From: JBEGTT01 sp041179245
Lineage (GTDB): Bacteria; Pseudomonadota; Gammaproteobacteria; Burkholderiales; Rhodocyclaceae
DNA length: 16,342 nucleotides
Reading direction: 5' to 3'
Assembly: GCA_041179245.1 (NCBI GenBank)
Contig: JBEGTT010000186.1
Location: 1-16,342, forward strand
The notes under the pieces were generated by a model. It saw only the letters and a program-made list of their open reading frames with translations. It searched no databases and was not told where the DNA came from. Positions 5,628 to 13,934 of this stretch are shown here, piece after piece (position 1 is the first letter of the stretch; each line of letters starts with the position of its first letter). Position numbers and translations under genes: made by a program.

Positions 5628-7724
5628 ATGTCCTTCAATAACATCACACTAAAGTCAATGCTGAACCTGATTTCTGGGTTGGTTTTGTTTGTATTACTGA
5701 TCGTTGGTAGCGTCGGGGTCTTTGGCTTAAACCAGATTTCTGATTCAGCGAATGCCATGGGAACCGGCAAGGATTTGGTTGCAGATATTCTCCCTCCCCC
5801 GCTTTTCGTGATCGAAGCTCAGCTAGTGGCCTATGACATTGCAGAGGCAACGCCTTCAGAACGGAAAGCGTTGTTGGATAAATTCAAACAGTTGAAGACT
5901 GATTATGCAGACCGGAATAACTTCTGGGTTTCTGCCCAGCTGGATCCAGTGGTTAAAAATAAATTGCTGGGCGAACAGAAAAAATTTGCTGATCTGTTCT
6001 GGAAAGAGGCTGAAAGCAATTTTTTGCCCGCAGTTCAAGCTGACGATCAGGCCCGCCTTGTAGCTTCCTTAAAACAGATGCGGAAGCACTACGATGCTCA
6101 CCGCGCTGGCGTTGAATCAACTGTTGCGGAGGCGTCCAAATTTGCTGAAAGTACCTTGAATGATCTCACCAGCAGCAGTAAACAAGATGTAATTTTGATG
6201 GTGTGTATCGGAATCGCAGGCTTGGTACTGGTGCTTATTGCCATGCGCCAGATGTCCTCTTCGTTAATGGGCCAGATTGGTGGCGAACCGGCTGATGCTT
6301 CTACTATCGCAAAACAAATTGCACAGGGTGATTTGTCCGGGCGCATTCAATTAAGCACAGGCGATTCCACCAGCATGATGGCTTCCATGTATCAAATGCA
6401 GCAGAACCTCTCTGGGCTAGTGTCGGAAATTCGTTCTCTTGTACAGACGGCAGAGCAGGGAGATTTGACTAAGCGTATGGCGTTAAGTGGGAAACAGGGC
6501 TTTGGCAAGGAAATTGGATCAGCCCTGAACCAGCTAATTTCAGTGACCGACGGCAGCTTGCGTGATATTTCCCGCGTATCTGGTGCATTAGCGCATGGAG
6601 ATTTGACGCAAACGGTTCAGGTGCAATATCCGGGTACATTTGGTGAAACTGCCAGTGCAGTGAATCAGACCGTTAATGCCCTGAACGGCGTTATCAACGA
6701 AGTTCGGTTGTTTGTTGATGCGGCTGCGAAAGGTGATTTCAGCCGCCAGATGGATGCTGAAACAAAATCCGGATATAGCAAGACCTTGGCTGAATTACTG
6801 AACGACCTGAGCCATACAACCAATCAGGCCTTGAGCGATATTTCACGGGTTGCCCAATCGTTAGCGCAGGGGGATTTGACGCAGTCCATTGAGAAGCAAT
6901 ACCCGGGATTGTTTGGTGAGGCAGCAGAGGGAATCAACAAAACAACCCAAAATCTGCAAAGCCTTATTGGTAATGTGGTGGAAGCTGTAGAAACTATCAA
7001 TACCGCCTCGCAGGAAATTTCCGCAGGTAACCGAGACTTGTCAGCACGGACAGAAGAGCAAGCCTCTAGCCTAGAGGAAACCGCCGCCAGCATGGAGCAA
7101 TTCACCGCGATGGTTCAACAAAACACGGCCCATGCGGCAGACGCCACTGCCTTGGCGCAACACGCCTCTGAAATTGCTTCAAACGGAGGCGGTGTGGTTA
7201 AGGCAACGGTGCAAACCATGTTGGATATTCAAGAAAGCTCGCGCCGAATTGGGGACATCATCAGCGTGATTGATGGCATTGCTTTCCAGACTAATATTCT
7301 TGCGTTGAATGCGGCAGTTGAAGCCGCGAGGGCTGGCGAACAGGGCCGAGGTTTTGCCGTAGTGGCCACCGAGGTCCGTTCTTTGGCGCAGCGCTCAGCT
7401 CAGGCCGCCAAGGAAATTTCCACACTGATTTCAAATTCAGTCACTAATGTCGAACGTGGTACCGCTCAAGCAGAAGAAGCGGGCAAGACGATGGATAGAA
7501 TCGTCGAGTCAGTGGCCAAAGTAACCGCTGTTGTTGAGGATATTAGTGGCGCATCCAGAGAACAGTCCATCGGTATCGGACAGGTCACCAAGGCTATTAG
7601 TCAGATGGATCAAACGACCCAACAAAATGCCGCATTGGTAGAAGAGGCAGCGGCAGCAGCCGAATCGTTGGCAGACCAAGCCCAGGATCTTCAAAGTCAA
7701 GTTTCAACATTCACGCTGAGGTAA
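5628..7724 (+). CDS. Methyl-accepting chemotaxis protein with serial HAMP domains
   Basis: This is an inner-membrane chemoreceptor of 698 residues that would signal to CheA/CheW. TM1 is at about 11-34 and TM2 at about 187-207. Between them is a periplasmic helical sensor of about 150 residues containing an ILPPPLF motif (54-60); its ligand is unknown. After TM2, instead of one HAMP domain, there are about five HAMP-like units (about 213-446). The signalling domain follows, its hairpin tip at about 546-590 (IDGIAFQTNILALNAAVEAARAG is nearly invariant in the family). The C-terminus QVSTFTLR lacks the NWETF-type pentapeptide that tethers CheR/CheB in some receptors. An AGGGGG 5 bases before the ATG supports this start. 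No other chemotaxis gene is nearby, so it is an orphan receptor. A likely terminator follows. Confidence 0.93.
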   Translation: MSFNNITLKSMLNLISGLVLFVLLIVGSVGVFGLNQISDSANAMGTGKDLVADILPPPLFVIEAQLVAYDIAEATPSERKALLDKFKQLKTDYADRNNFWVSAQLDPVVKNKLLGEQKKFADLFWKEAESNFLPAVQADDQARLVASLKQMRKHYDAHRAGVESTVAEASKFAESTLNDLTSSSKQDVILMVCIGIAGLVLVLIAMRQMSSSLMGQIGGEPADASTIAKQIAQGDLSGRIQLSTGDSTSMMASMYQMQQNLSGLVSEIRSLVQTAEQGDLTKRMALSGKQGFGKEIGSALNQLISVTDGSLRDISRVSGALAHGDLTQTVQVQYPGTFGETASAVNQTVNALNGVINEVRLFVDAAAKGDFSRQMDAETKSGYSKTLAELLNDLSHTTNQALSDISRVAQSLAQGDLTQSIEKQYPGLFGEAAEGINKTTQNLQSLIGNVVEAVETINTASQEISAGNRDLSARTEEQASSLEETAASMEQFTAMVQQNTAHAADATALAQHASEIASNGGGVVKATVQTMLDIQESSRRIGDIISVIDGIAFQTNILALNAAVEAARAGEQGRGFAVVATEVRSLAQRSAQAAKEISTLISNSVTNVERGTAQAEEAGKTMDRIVESVAKVTAVVEDISGASREQSIGIGQVTKAISQMDQTTQQNAALVEEAAAAAESLADQAQDLQSQVSTFTLR
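6264..6965 (+). repeat. Poly-HAMP segment with a period of about 91 codons
   Basis: Residues 213-446 of the chemoreceptor repeat in pairs. IAQGDL (231-236), LAHGDL (321-326) and LAQGDL (412-417) are spaced 90 and 91 residues apart. The alternating units AEQGDL (275-280) and AAKGDF (366-371) are also 91 apart. The 311-355 and 402-446 copies are closest, sharing ISRV, GDLTQ, QYPG.FGE and N.T...L. The pattern suggests duplication of a two-HAMP cassette. Unit boundaries are approximate. Confidence 0.75.
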
Positions 7725-7729
7725 GGGCT

Positions 7730-7757
7730 TGAGGGGTTCTCGGGGAGCCTCACTTTT
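7730..7757 (+). terminator. Probable rho-independent terminator of the chemoreceptor gene
   Basis: Six bases after the stop, TGAGG (7730-7734) pairs with CCTCA (7748-7752). Further pairing is possible inside (TCTC with GGGA/GAG), and TTTT follows at 7754-7757. The T-run overlaps the polA stop codon on the opposite strand. There is no matching T-run in the leftward direction, so it appears to serve only the chemoreceptor. The stem is short and the T-run only four, hence moderate confidence. Confidence 0.45.
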
Positions 7758-10515
7758 AATGTGCGGCTTCCCAATCAGCACCTTGGCCGACGTCAACAAC
7801 TAGCGGCACTTTCAATTTGGCGACACCCGCCATCAGTCTAGGCAGAGCGGCGCGAACGGTCGCCAATTCGGATTCCGGCACTTCCAGAATCAATTCATCG
7901 TGAACCTGCAATAGCAACCGACTGTTCAGCCCTTGGGCATCTAGCCAGTTTTGCACGGCGACCATCGCTGCTTTAATTAGGTCGGCAGCGGTGCCTTGCA
8001 TGGGCGCGTTGATCGCGGCGCGTTCGGCCCCTTGTCGGCGGGCAGCTTGGGTGGCGCGGATTTCGGGCAACCACAAACGACGGCCAAACACGGTTTCGAC
8101 ATAGCCCTGCTGACGCGCTTGTTTGCGGGTTTCTTCCATGTAACGGGCGACACCGGGGTAACGCGCAAAGTAGCGGTCGATATAGGTCTGCGCAGCACTG
8201 CGTTCCAGCCCCAACTGGCGCGCCAAGCCAAAGGCGCTCATGCCATAGATCAGGCCAAAGTTAATGCTTTTGGCGACGCGGCGCTGGTCATTGGCCACCT
8301 CAATCGGCGTGATACCAAAAATCTCGGCGGCGGTAGCGCGGTGTACGTCTTCCCCTTGGGCAAAGGCTTGCAGCAGCCGTTCGTCACCCGACAAATGCGC
8401 CATGATGCGCAGTTCAACTTGCGAATAGTCAGCAGACAATAACTGACAACCGGGCGCAGCGATGAAGGCCATACGGATGCGGCGACCTTCTTCGGTGCGC
8501 ACTGGAATATTTTGCAGATTGGGTTCGCTAGAGGCCAAGCGCCCCGTTACCGCAGTAGATTGAGAGAAGTGAGTATGCACTCGCCCCGTCACCGCATTGA
8601 CCATGCGCGGCAGTTTGTCGGTGTAGGTCGATTTGAGTTTGGACATCTGCCGCGTTTCCAGCAACAGCTTGGGCAGCGGGTAATCCAGCGCCAGTTCGGA
8701 CAACACTTCTTCATCCGTCGACGGTGCGCCGCCGGGCGTTTTTTTCTTCACCGGCAGGCCAAGCTGGATGAACAGAATTTCTGCCAGTTGTTTGGGGGAA
8801 GACAGGTTAAATGGCTGTCCGGCGAGCACGTAGGCTTCTTGTTCCAGCGCCATCAGCTTCAAGCCGAGTTCGTGGCTTTGGGCGTTGAGCTTGTCGCTGT
8901 CGATCAAAATGCCGTTACGCTCCATACGGAAAAGCACTTCACGGGCGGGCATTTCAAAGTCGCGGTAAATCGCCAGCAAACCTGCATCGGCTTCGATTTG
9001 CGGAAACAACGTTTGATGCAGACGCAATGTAATGTCGGCATCTTCCGCTGCGTATTCCGCTGCCTGATCCAGCGCCACTTGGTCAAAACCAATCTGCTTG
9101 GCGCCTTTGCCGCACAACTCGGTGTAAGGGATGGTTTTTAGGCCCAGATGGCGTGCGGCCAACTGATCCATGTCGTGGCCTTTATCCGATTCCAACACAT
9201 AGGACTGCAACATCGTGTCGTGCGCCACACCACCCAAAGCGATATGGTGATTGGCCAGCACGTGCTGGTCGTATTTCATGTTTTGCCCAACTTTGGGCGC
9301 GGCTGATTCGAGCCACGGTTTGAGTTTGGCGAGCACTTCATCACGGGGCAACTGATCGGGGGCGCCGGGATAATCGTGGGCGACTGGGATGTAACAAGCA
9401 CGAATATTGCCGTTGACATCTTGTCCATCGGCGACGGCTAAGGACACGCCGACAATGCGCGCAGCAAACGGATCGAGGCTGGTGGTTTCGGTATCAAAAG
9501 CGACCAAAGAAGCCGCTTCTATCCGCTTGAGCCAATCTTCGAACGCAGACCAATCCAGAATGCAGTCGTAGCCAGTGCGATGGTCAGCGGTGAGTGTTTT
9601 AGGCTCCTCGGTTGTCAACTCAACCGCTTGGGCAACTGATTTTGCAGAAGAAGGAGCTTTGTTGTCTGACGTACTGTTTAACTCATTGATCCAGCCGCGA
9701 AAGCCAAAGCGGGTGTAAAGCGCCAGTAACGCTGGCTTGTCGGCTTCACGCGCTAACAACTCAATCGGCTGTAACGGCAACTCCAAATCACAGCGAACGG
9801 TGATGAGTTTTTTGCCAAGCGGTAGGAAAGAAATGTGGTCACGCAGGTTCTGCCCAACTACTCCGCCGATTTCGCCAGCGTGAGCGACCACTTCATCCAG
9901 CGAGCCGTATTGGGTCAGCCACTTCAGCGCGGTTTTAGGGCCGCATTTGGCAACCCCCGGTACGTTGTCGACGGTGTCACCAATCAGCGTCAGGTAATCG
10001 ACGATGCGATCCGGCGGCACCCCGAATTTGGCCAACACACCGGCTTCATCCAGCAGTTCTTCGGTCATGGTGTTAATCAGCTGAACGCTGGGATTGACCA
10101 ACTGTGCCAAGTCTTTATCGCCTGTTGAGATCACCGTGTGCAAACCGGCCGCTGTGGCTTGAACAGACAGGGTGCCGATCACGTCATCGGCTTCGACGCC
10201 ATCGATCATCAGCAAAGGCCAGCCTTCGGCAATGATGGCTTCGTGTAGCGGCTGAACCTGCAACACAAGGTCTTCGGGCATGGAAGGACGATTCGCTTTG
10301 TAATCGGGAAACCAATCATCGCGGAAGGTTTTACCCTTGGCATCAAAGATCACCGCTTTGTAGTCTGCCTTGAAGTCACTTTCCAGCCGGCGTAGCATGG
10401 ACAGCACGCCGCGAATTGCCCCCGTTGGCAAACCGTCTGGACTGCGCAAATCTGGCAAGCCGTGGAAAGCACGATAAAGGTAAGATGAACCATCAACCAG
10501 TAACAAAGTTGGCAT
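7756..10515 (-). CDS. polA: DNA polymerase I
   Basis: This repair and Okazaki-fragment-processing polymerase has 919 residues and three domains. The 5' nuclease (about 1-290) shows LLLVDGSSYLYRAFHGL, FRDDWFPDYKANR, GVEADDVIGT, STGDKDLAQLV and IGDTVDNVPGV. The 3'-5' proofreading domain (about 315-510) keeps its acidic residues: Asp341 and Glu343 (FDTETTSLDP), Asp416 (KYDQ) and Asp492 (YAAEDAD). It should therefore be active, unlike the decayed domain in Thermus and Bacillus enzymes. The polymerase domain has motif A DYSQVELR (Asp696), motif B RRVAKSINFGLIYG (745-758) and motif C QVHDE (Asp873). The open frame extends to a TTG at 10551, but homologues start MxxLLLVDGSSYLYRA, so the ATG at 10515 is used. 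The gene converges on the chemoreceptor and is divergent, by 51 bp, from the LOG gene. Confidence 0.97.
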   Translation of the reverse strand: MPTLLLVDGSSYLYRAFHGLPDLRSPDGLPTGAIRGVLSMLRRLESDFKADYKAVIFDAKGKTFRDDWFPDYKANRPSMPEDLVLQVQPLHEAIIAEGWPLLMIDGVEADDVIGTLSVQATAAGLHTVISTGDKDLAQLVNPSVQLINTMTEELLDEAGVLAKFGVPPDRIVDYLTLIGDTVDNVPGVAKCGPKTALKWLTQYGSLDEVVAHAGEIGGVVGQNLRDHISFLPLGKKLITVRCDLELPLQPIELLAREADKPALLALYTRFGFRGWINELNSTSDNKAPSSAKSVAQAVELTTEEPKTLTADHRTGYDCILDWSAFEDWLKRIEAASLVAFDTETTSLDPFAARIVGVSLAVADGQDVNGNIRACYIPVAHDYPGAPDQLPRDEVLAKLKPWLESAAPKVGQNMKYDQHVLANHHIALGGVAHDTMLQSYVLESDKGHDMDQLAARHLGLKTIPYTELCGKGAKQIGFDQVALDQAAEYAAEDADITLRLHQTLFPQIEADAGLLAIYRDFEMPAREVLFRMERNGILIDSDKLNAQSHELGLKLMALEQEAYVLAGQPFNLSSPKQLAEILFIQLGLPVKKKTPGGAPSTDEEVLSELALDYPLPKLLLETRQMSKLKSTYTDKLPRMVNAVTGRVHTHFSQSTAVTGRLASSEPNLQNIPVRTEEGRRIRMAFIAAPGCQLLSADYSQVELRIMAHLSGDERLLQAFAQGEDVHRATAAEIFGITPIEVANDQRRVAKSINFGLIYGMSAFGLARQLGLERSAAQTYIDRYFARYPGVARYMEETRKQARQQGYVETVFGRRLWLPEIRATQAARRQGAERAAINAPMQGTAADLIKAAMVAVQNWLDAQGLNSRLLLQVHDELILEVPESELATVRAALPRLMAGVAKLKVPLVVDVGQGADWEAAH

Positions 10516-10566
10516 AAAAGAACCACAAAAAAGCGCCACAAAACCCAACAAGGCAGTGAGACATAA
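10516..10566. other. Short divergent spacer between polA and the LOG gene
   Basis: These 51 bp must serve both polA (left) and the rightward operon, unless promoters lie inside the genes. The octamer CCACAAAA occurs twice, at 10523-10530 and 10536-10543, a 13-bp offset. No clear -35/-10 pair was found on either strand, and neither start has a strong Shine-Dalgarno sequence; GGCAGTGAG before the LOG gene is the best. Confidence 0.3.
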
Positions 10567-11283
10567 ATGAAAAATATTGCTGAATTACCCCATCTTCCCG
10601 AGTCGAAGGCTCAGGCCACCCGCGAGGCATGGCGTATTTTCGGGATTATGTCAGAGTTCGTCGAAGCGACCGACCGCTTGGCACATATCCGTCCGGCGGT
10701 GACTATTTTCGGTAGCGCCCGCACCCCGGTCGACAGTCCCTATTATGTGTTGGCTGAACAGATTGCGCGCCAATTGTCTGACGCAGGGTTTTCGGTTATT
10801 TCTGGCGGTGGCCCCGGCATCATGGAAGCTGCCAACAAAGGGGCGTATGCCGGAAAATCACCGTCCGTGGGGCTGAATATTCAATTGCCGCATGAACAAC
10901 ACCGCAACCCCTATCAAAACATTTCGCAAAGTTTTCGCCACTTTTTTGCCCGTAAATACATGTTCGTCAGGTTTGCGAGCGCTTACGTCGTGATGCCCGG
11001 CGGCTTTGGTACGCTGGATGAGCTACTGGAAGCCCTGACACTGATTCAAACAGACAAGAGCCGCAAAATCCCGATCATATTAGTGGCAACGCCCTTCTGG
11101 AAAGGCATGATCGACTGGTTTAAGGAGCGGCTAGTTGAGGAAGGTATGATCGCCCTAGAAGACATGGATTTGATTCAGTTGCTCGACGAACCCGCTAGCG
11201 TGGTTGAAGCTATTTTTAAACATTACGAGAAACGGGGTTTTGCTGTTTCTCCCACAGAACACGAGCTGTTACTGAACTTGTAA
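10567..11283 (+). CDS. LOG-family (TIGR00730) nucleotide-binding protein, probable nucleotide 5'-monophosphate phosphoribohydrolase
   Basis: This is a 238-residue Rossmann-fold protein of the LOG family. Members split nucleoside 5'-monophosphates into base and ribose 5-phosphate; the plant enzymes activate cytokinins. The two signature motifs are clear: SGGGPGIMEAAN (79-90) and MPGGFGTLDELLEALT (143-158), which carry the phosphate-binding glycines and the catalytic Glu152. VTIFGSAR (45-52) forms the first strand and loop. An N-terminal helical extension of about 40 residues makes it longer than the roughly 190-residue plant-like LOGs. The true bacterial substrate is unknown here. The gene opens the rightward run and ends in a double stop, TAATAG. 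A DUF2782 gene follows after 33 bp. A lysine decarboxylase label, used in old annotations, would be wrong. Confidence 0.9.
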   Translation: MKNIAELPHLPESKAQATREAWRIFGIMSEFVEATDRLAHIRPAVTIFGSARTPVDSPYYVLAEQIARQLSDAGFSVISGGGPGIMEAANKGAYAGKSPSVGLNIQLPHEQHRNPYQNISQSFRHFFARKYMFVRFASAYVVMPGGFGTLDELLEALTLIQTDKSRKIPIILVATPFWKGMIDWFKERLVEEGMIALEDMDLIQLLDEPASVVEAIFKHYEKRGFAVSPTEHELLLNL

Positions 11284-11316
11284 TAGAATCCGGCCCACTT
11301 TACGTCAGGAGTTGTA

Positions 11317-11670
11317 ATGACCTCCACTTCCCTTCGCATAATTCGCCAGCTGGCTTGCTTGATTGCCGGCTCTTTGTTGGCAGCGACTGCCAGTGCCCAA
11401 ATGAAGGCTACGCGCGTAGAACCGCCACCGCCTCCGGCAATGCAGGCTTTTGACCCCAGTCTTGAGCCACAGGTGACTATTCACCAGACCCCGCGTGGAA
11501 CAGAAAGTGAATACCGGATTCGCGGAAAGCTCTACATGGTTAAGGTGGTGCCTCTTGCGGGAGGAGAAGCCTATTACCTCCTCGATCAGACCGGTGAAGG
11601 TAAATTTGTGCGCTCAGACAATGTTGGCCCAACGGTTCAACCGCCGATGTGGGTTGTTGGGACCTTCTGA
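11317..11670 (+). CDS. Secreted DUF2782 family protein
   Basis: This is a small exported protein of 117 residues. A basic N-terminus (MTSTSLRIIRQ), a hydrophobic core (about 12-24) and the cleavage-like site ATASA/Q near residue 27 form a Sec signal peptide. The mature part of about 90 residues starts with a Pro-rich stretch (EPPPPPAMQAFDP). A compact domain follows: VTIHQTPRGTESEYRIRGKLYMVKVVP, then YYLLD and a C-terminal PPMWVVGTF. This matches what I know of DUF2782, a beta- and gammaproteobacterial periplasmic family of unknown function often found near polA or thrB. CAGGAG 6 bases before the ATG supports the start. It is 5 bp from the next gene, so co-expression with the membrane proteins is likely. 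Confidence 0.85.
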   Translation: MTSTSLRIIRQLACLIAGSLLAATASAQMKATRVEPPPPPAMQAFDPSLEPQVTIHQTPRGTESEYRIRGKLYMVKVVPLAGGEAYYLLDQTGEGKFVRSDNVGPTVQPPMWVVGTF

Positions 11671-11675
11671 TTTTT

Positions 11676-12437
11676 ATGGATCAAACCCCCAGCGTGTCGC
11701 CGTTTCCTTTTCCTCCGCAGCCTTATGATGGTCGCTGCCGGGCAGTTGAGGCAGGTGCTTGCTTTGACTGGTTGCGTCAGGGTTGGGCCATGTTCACGGT
11801 TTTCCCCGCCATCTGGTTAACGCTATCGGTTATTTTTGCAGTCATCGTGCTCAGCTTGATGATCGTGCCCTTGGTGGGCCAGATCGCCTTGTACATGCTG
11901 CTGCCCATCTTGATTGCGGGGATGCTCCAGGTATGCCAACGCATCACTGACGACGAAACCCCAGAAGTTCAGGATCTGTTTGTGGCCTTTCGCCGCGAAA
12001 GCACCCAGTTGATTATTACGGGACTGCTGAATCTGGGGGGAACCTTTGCCGTAGGCATCATGCTGACGGTCGTCGCTAGCGGGAGTGCCGTAGGTGGCAT
12101 TCTGCTGGGGGCGCCTGGTCCGCTGGGTTTAGGGGCGGTGATTGGCGGCATGATGATTAGTGGCTTGTTTGCCGTGGTTCTGCTGACCTTGCTGATGATG
12201 TCGATGTGGTTTGCGCCGGCGCTGGTGTATTTCCACCATATGCAAGCATGGCCAGCGATTAAAGCAAGCTTTCAGGCTTGCGCAGCAAACTGGTTACCGT
12301 TCCTATTATTTGGCCTAATTTCCTTGGTAATGACTTTCTTTGCCCTGCTTCCATTGGGAATGGGCTTGCTGATTTTATTACCCGTCATGGTGGGCAGCTT
12401 GTATGCGGCTTACCGCGATATTTTTGTTGCTGTCTGA
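11676..12437 (+). CDS. BPSS1780-type multi-pass membrane protein, first copy
   Basis: This is an inner-membrane protein of unknown function, 253 residues from the ATG at 11676. An in-frame ATG at 11649 exists but overlaps the DUF2782 gene and lacks a ribosome site, so I prefer the later start. The first 35 residues are cytosol-like and Pro-rich (PSVSPFPFPPQPYDG). Hydrophobic segments follow at about 42-63, 66-88, 112-135, 140-178 (a long Gly-rich stretch, perhaps two passes), 205-227 and 228-248. Between the second and third is a charged loop (RITDDETPEVQDLFVAFRRES). The C-terminus AAYRDIFVAV is a shared motif with the next gene. Similarity to the BPSS1780 family is recognised from memory of the motif pattern, not from a search. 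Confidence 0.75.
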   Translation: MDQTPSVSPFPFPPQPYDGRCRAVEAGACFDWLRQGWAMFTVFPAIWLTLSVIFAVIVLSLMIVPLVGQIALYMLLPILIAGMLQVCQRITDDETPEVQDLFVAFRRESTQLIITGLLNLGGTFAVGIMLTVVASGSAVGGILLGAPGPLGLGAVIGGMMISGLFAVVLLTLLMMSMWFAPALVYFHHMQAWPAIKASFQACAANWLPFLLFGLISLVMTFFALLPLGMGLLILLPVMVGSLYAAYRDIFVAV

Positions 12438-12440
12438 TTG

Positions 12441-13226
12441 ATGCAGGCTCGCAAACTGACGGCTATTCAGGGTTGGCGCTGGTTATCTGAAGCCTATGCT
12501 ATTTATCGAAAAGCCCCCAGCCGACTAGGGTTGGTGGTGATGGGTTACTGGCTTTGCGTTTTGTTATTGAATGCGATTCCTGTTGTTGGCCCCGTCCTAA
12601 CATCCATCCTGATTCCAGCGCTTTCCGTTGGCGTGATGAACGCTTGCCGCCAAATTGATCTGGGAAAGCCCGTTGAACCTATTATGTTGTTTTCGGCGTT
12701 AAACCAAGAGTCGAAAGCGAATCGAAAAACCTTGTTTTTCCTCGGCGGCACTTATCTGCTGACCACCTTTGGGGTGTTGTCGATTTCGGTGATGGTCGAT
12801 GGCGGGCAACTCCTGAGTCTGATGACCGGGCAAATTCCGATCAATGATGAAACGCTGGCGCACGCAGATATTTCATTTGCAGCACTGACCGTACTGACCT
12901 TGTTGTTGCCGGTGTTGATGGCCTACTGGTACGCCCCAATCTTGGCAGGTTGGTATGGTTTGCCAGTACTTAAGTCCCTATTTTTCAGCTTCATTGCCTG
13001 TTTGCGTAACGGGCCGGCGTTTCTGGCCTACGGCGTATCCCTGTTTCTCTTTGGGGTGTTGTTGCCAGTGACCGTTTTAAGCATGCTTTCCGCCGTCATT
13101 CCTGAAGCGTCAGGACTTTTGGCTGCGATGGTAATCGTGCCAATGGTGATGGTTTTTGCACCCACCGTGATGGCTAGCTTTTACGTCAGTTACCGGGATG
13201 TGTTTGCTGTGTCCGAAGATGCCTGA
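12441..13226 (+). CDS. BPSS1780-type multi-pass membrane protein, second copy
   Basis: This is a 261-residue integral membrane protein paralogous to its upstream neighbour. Shared positions include WL near the start, PxVG (48-50 here; PLVG in the first copy), L-P-L..G.M..C.. (57-69), LF.A (83-86), GGT(Y/F) (102-104) and a C-terminal SFYVSYRDVFAV against SLYAAYRDIFVAV. Hydrophobic segments lie at about 29-46, 50-67, 98-118, 146-171, 192-214 and 224-246. I start it at the ATG 12441, 3 bp after the previous stop, rather than the TTG at 12438. Its end overlaps nadD by 8 bp. No enzymatic motif is seen. Its role is unknown; the tandem layout allows a heteromeric complex, which is inference. Confidence 0.75.
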   Translation: MQARKLTAIQGWRWLSEAYAIYRKAPSRLGLVVMGYWLCVLLLNAIPVVGPVLTSILIPALSVGVMNACRQIDLGKPVEPIMLFSALNQESKANRKTLFFLGGTYLLTTFGVLSISVMVDGGQLLSLMTGQIPINDETLAHADISFAALTVLTLLLPVLMAYWYAPILAGWYGLPVLKSLFFSFIACLRNGPAFLAYGVSLFLFGVLLPVTVLSMLSAVIPEASGLLAAMVIVPMVMVFAPTVMASFYVSYRDVFAVSEDA

Positions 13227-13914
13227 CAGCCGGATAGCACTTGGCTCATCGGGGCCGGGGTCATTAGTGGGGCCAACGGGTATTTTTGGCGGGACCTTTG
13301 ACCCGGTACATTTCGGGCATTTACGCTTGGCGCAAGAAGCACTGGAACATCTGGGCCTAGCGCAGGTTCGCTGGATTCCTGCCGGGCAACCGCCGCACAG
13401 GCCTGCGCCACCCAGTACGCCTCAACAGCGCCTAGAAATGGTGTCATTAGCCATCCAGAAACAAGCCGCATTTTTTTTAGACCCGGCTGAAGTGTTAAGC
13501 ACGGCAGCGAGTTATACCGTGCATACGCTGGAACGTTTACGTAGTGAGCTTGGCCCGGATAAACCATTGGTCTTGCTGGTGGGTGCGGATGCGTTTACTG
13601 GATTTTCCAAATGGCTACGCTGGAAAGAAATTCTCGACCTCACTCATTTGGGTATTGCCCATCGTCCCGGTTACAGCATCAAGGAAAGCGATCTACCCAG
13701 AGAGTTGGCGGCTGAGTTTCATCGACGGCATCGCGCGCAGATTAACGTCCTGAATCAGTCTCCTGCAGGCAAAATGGTGTCCTTTGCGATGACACCGCTT
13801 GATATTTCAGCAACACAGATTCGCCACCTTCATCGGCAACATCAATCGGTGCGCTATTTGCTGCCGGATTGTGTTCTCGACTATATTGAACAGCATCACC
13901 TCTACCAACATTGA
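13219..13914 (+). CDS. nadD: Nicotinate-nucleotide adenylyltransferase NadD
   Basis: NadD transfers AMP from ATP to nicotinate mononucleotide to make deamido-NAD, the penultimate step of NAD synthesis in the cytoplasm. The nucleotidyltransferase signature GIFGGTFDPVHFGHLR (21-36) contains the HxGH ATP site (His31, His34). Other family blocks are WIPAGQPPHR (52-61), VGADAF (121-126), LGIAHRPG (144-151) and the C-terminal DISATQIR (195-202), equivalent to the ISSTxIR motif. From the ATG at 13219 the protein is 231 residues, with an unusual 20-residue Ser/Gly/Pro lead before the first strand. A frame extension to an ATG at 13198 would overlap the previous gene further. The 8-bp overlap with the membrane-protein gene and the 20-bp gap to rsfS indicate one operon. 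No good Shine-Dalgarno sequence is visible. Confidence 0.95.
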   Translation: MPDSRIALGSSGPGSLVGPTGIFGGTFDPVHFGHLRLAQEALEHLGLAQVRWIPAGQPPHRPAPPSTPQQRLEMVSLAIQKQAAFFLDPAEVLSTAASYTVHTLERLRSELGPDKPLVLLVGADAFTGFSKWLRWKEILDLTHLGIAHRPGYSIKESDLPRELAAEFHRRHRAQINVLNQSPAGKMVSFAMTPLDISATQIRHLHRQHQSVRYLLPDCVLDYIEQHHLYQH

Positions 13915-13934
13915 CCCTCGAAAGCTTATTCATA

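Noticed and set aside
7725..7755. Bidirectional terminator between the chemoreceptor and polA
   Set aside because: The hairpin has a T-run only on the rightward side. No equivalent run follows it in the polA direction, so only the plus-strand terminator is kept.
8512..9141. 209-codon plus-strand frame inside polA
   Set aside because: It is antisense to the polA exonuclease/polymerase region, which has strong motifs. No family features or ribosome site were seen.
10516..10551. Twelve-residue N-terminal extension of polA from a TTG
   Set aside because: The PolA family starts directly before LLLVDGSSYLYRA; the ATG at 10515 fits.
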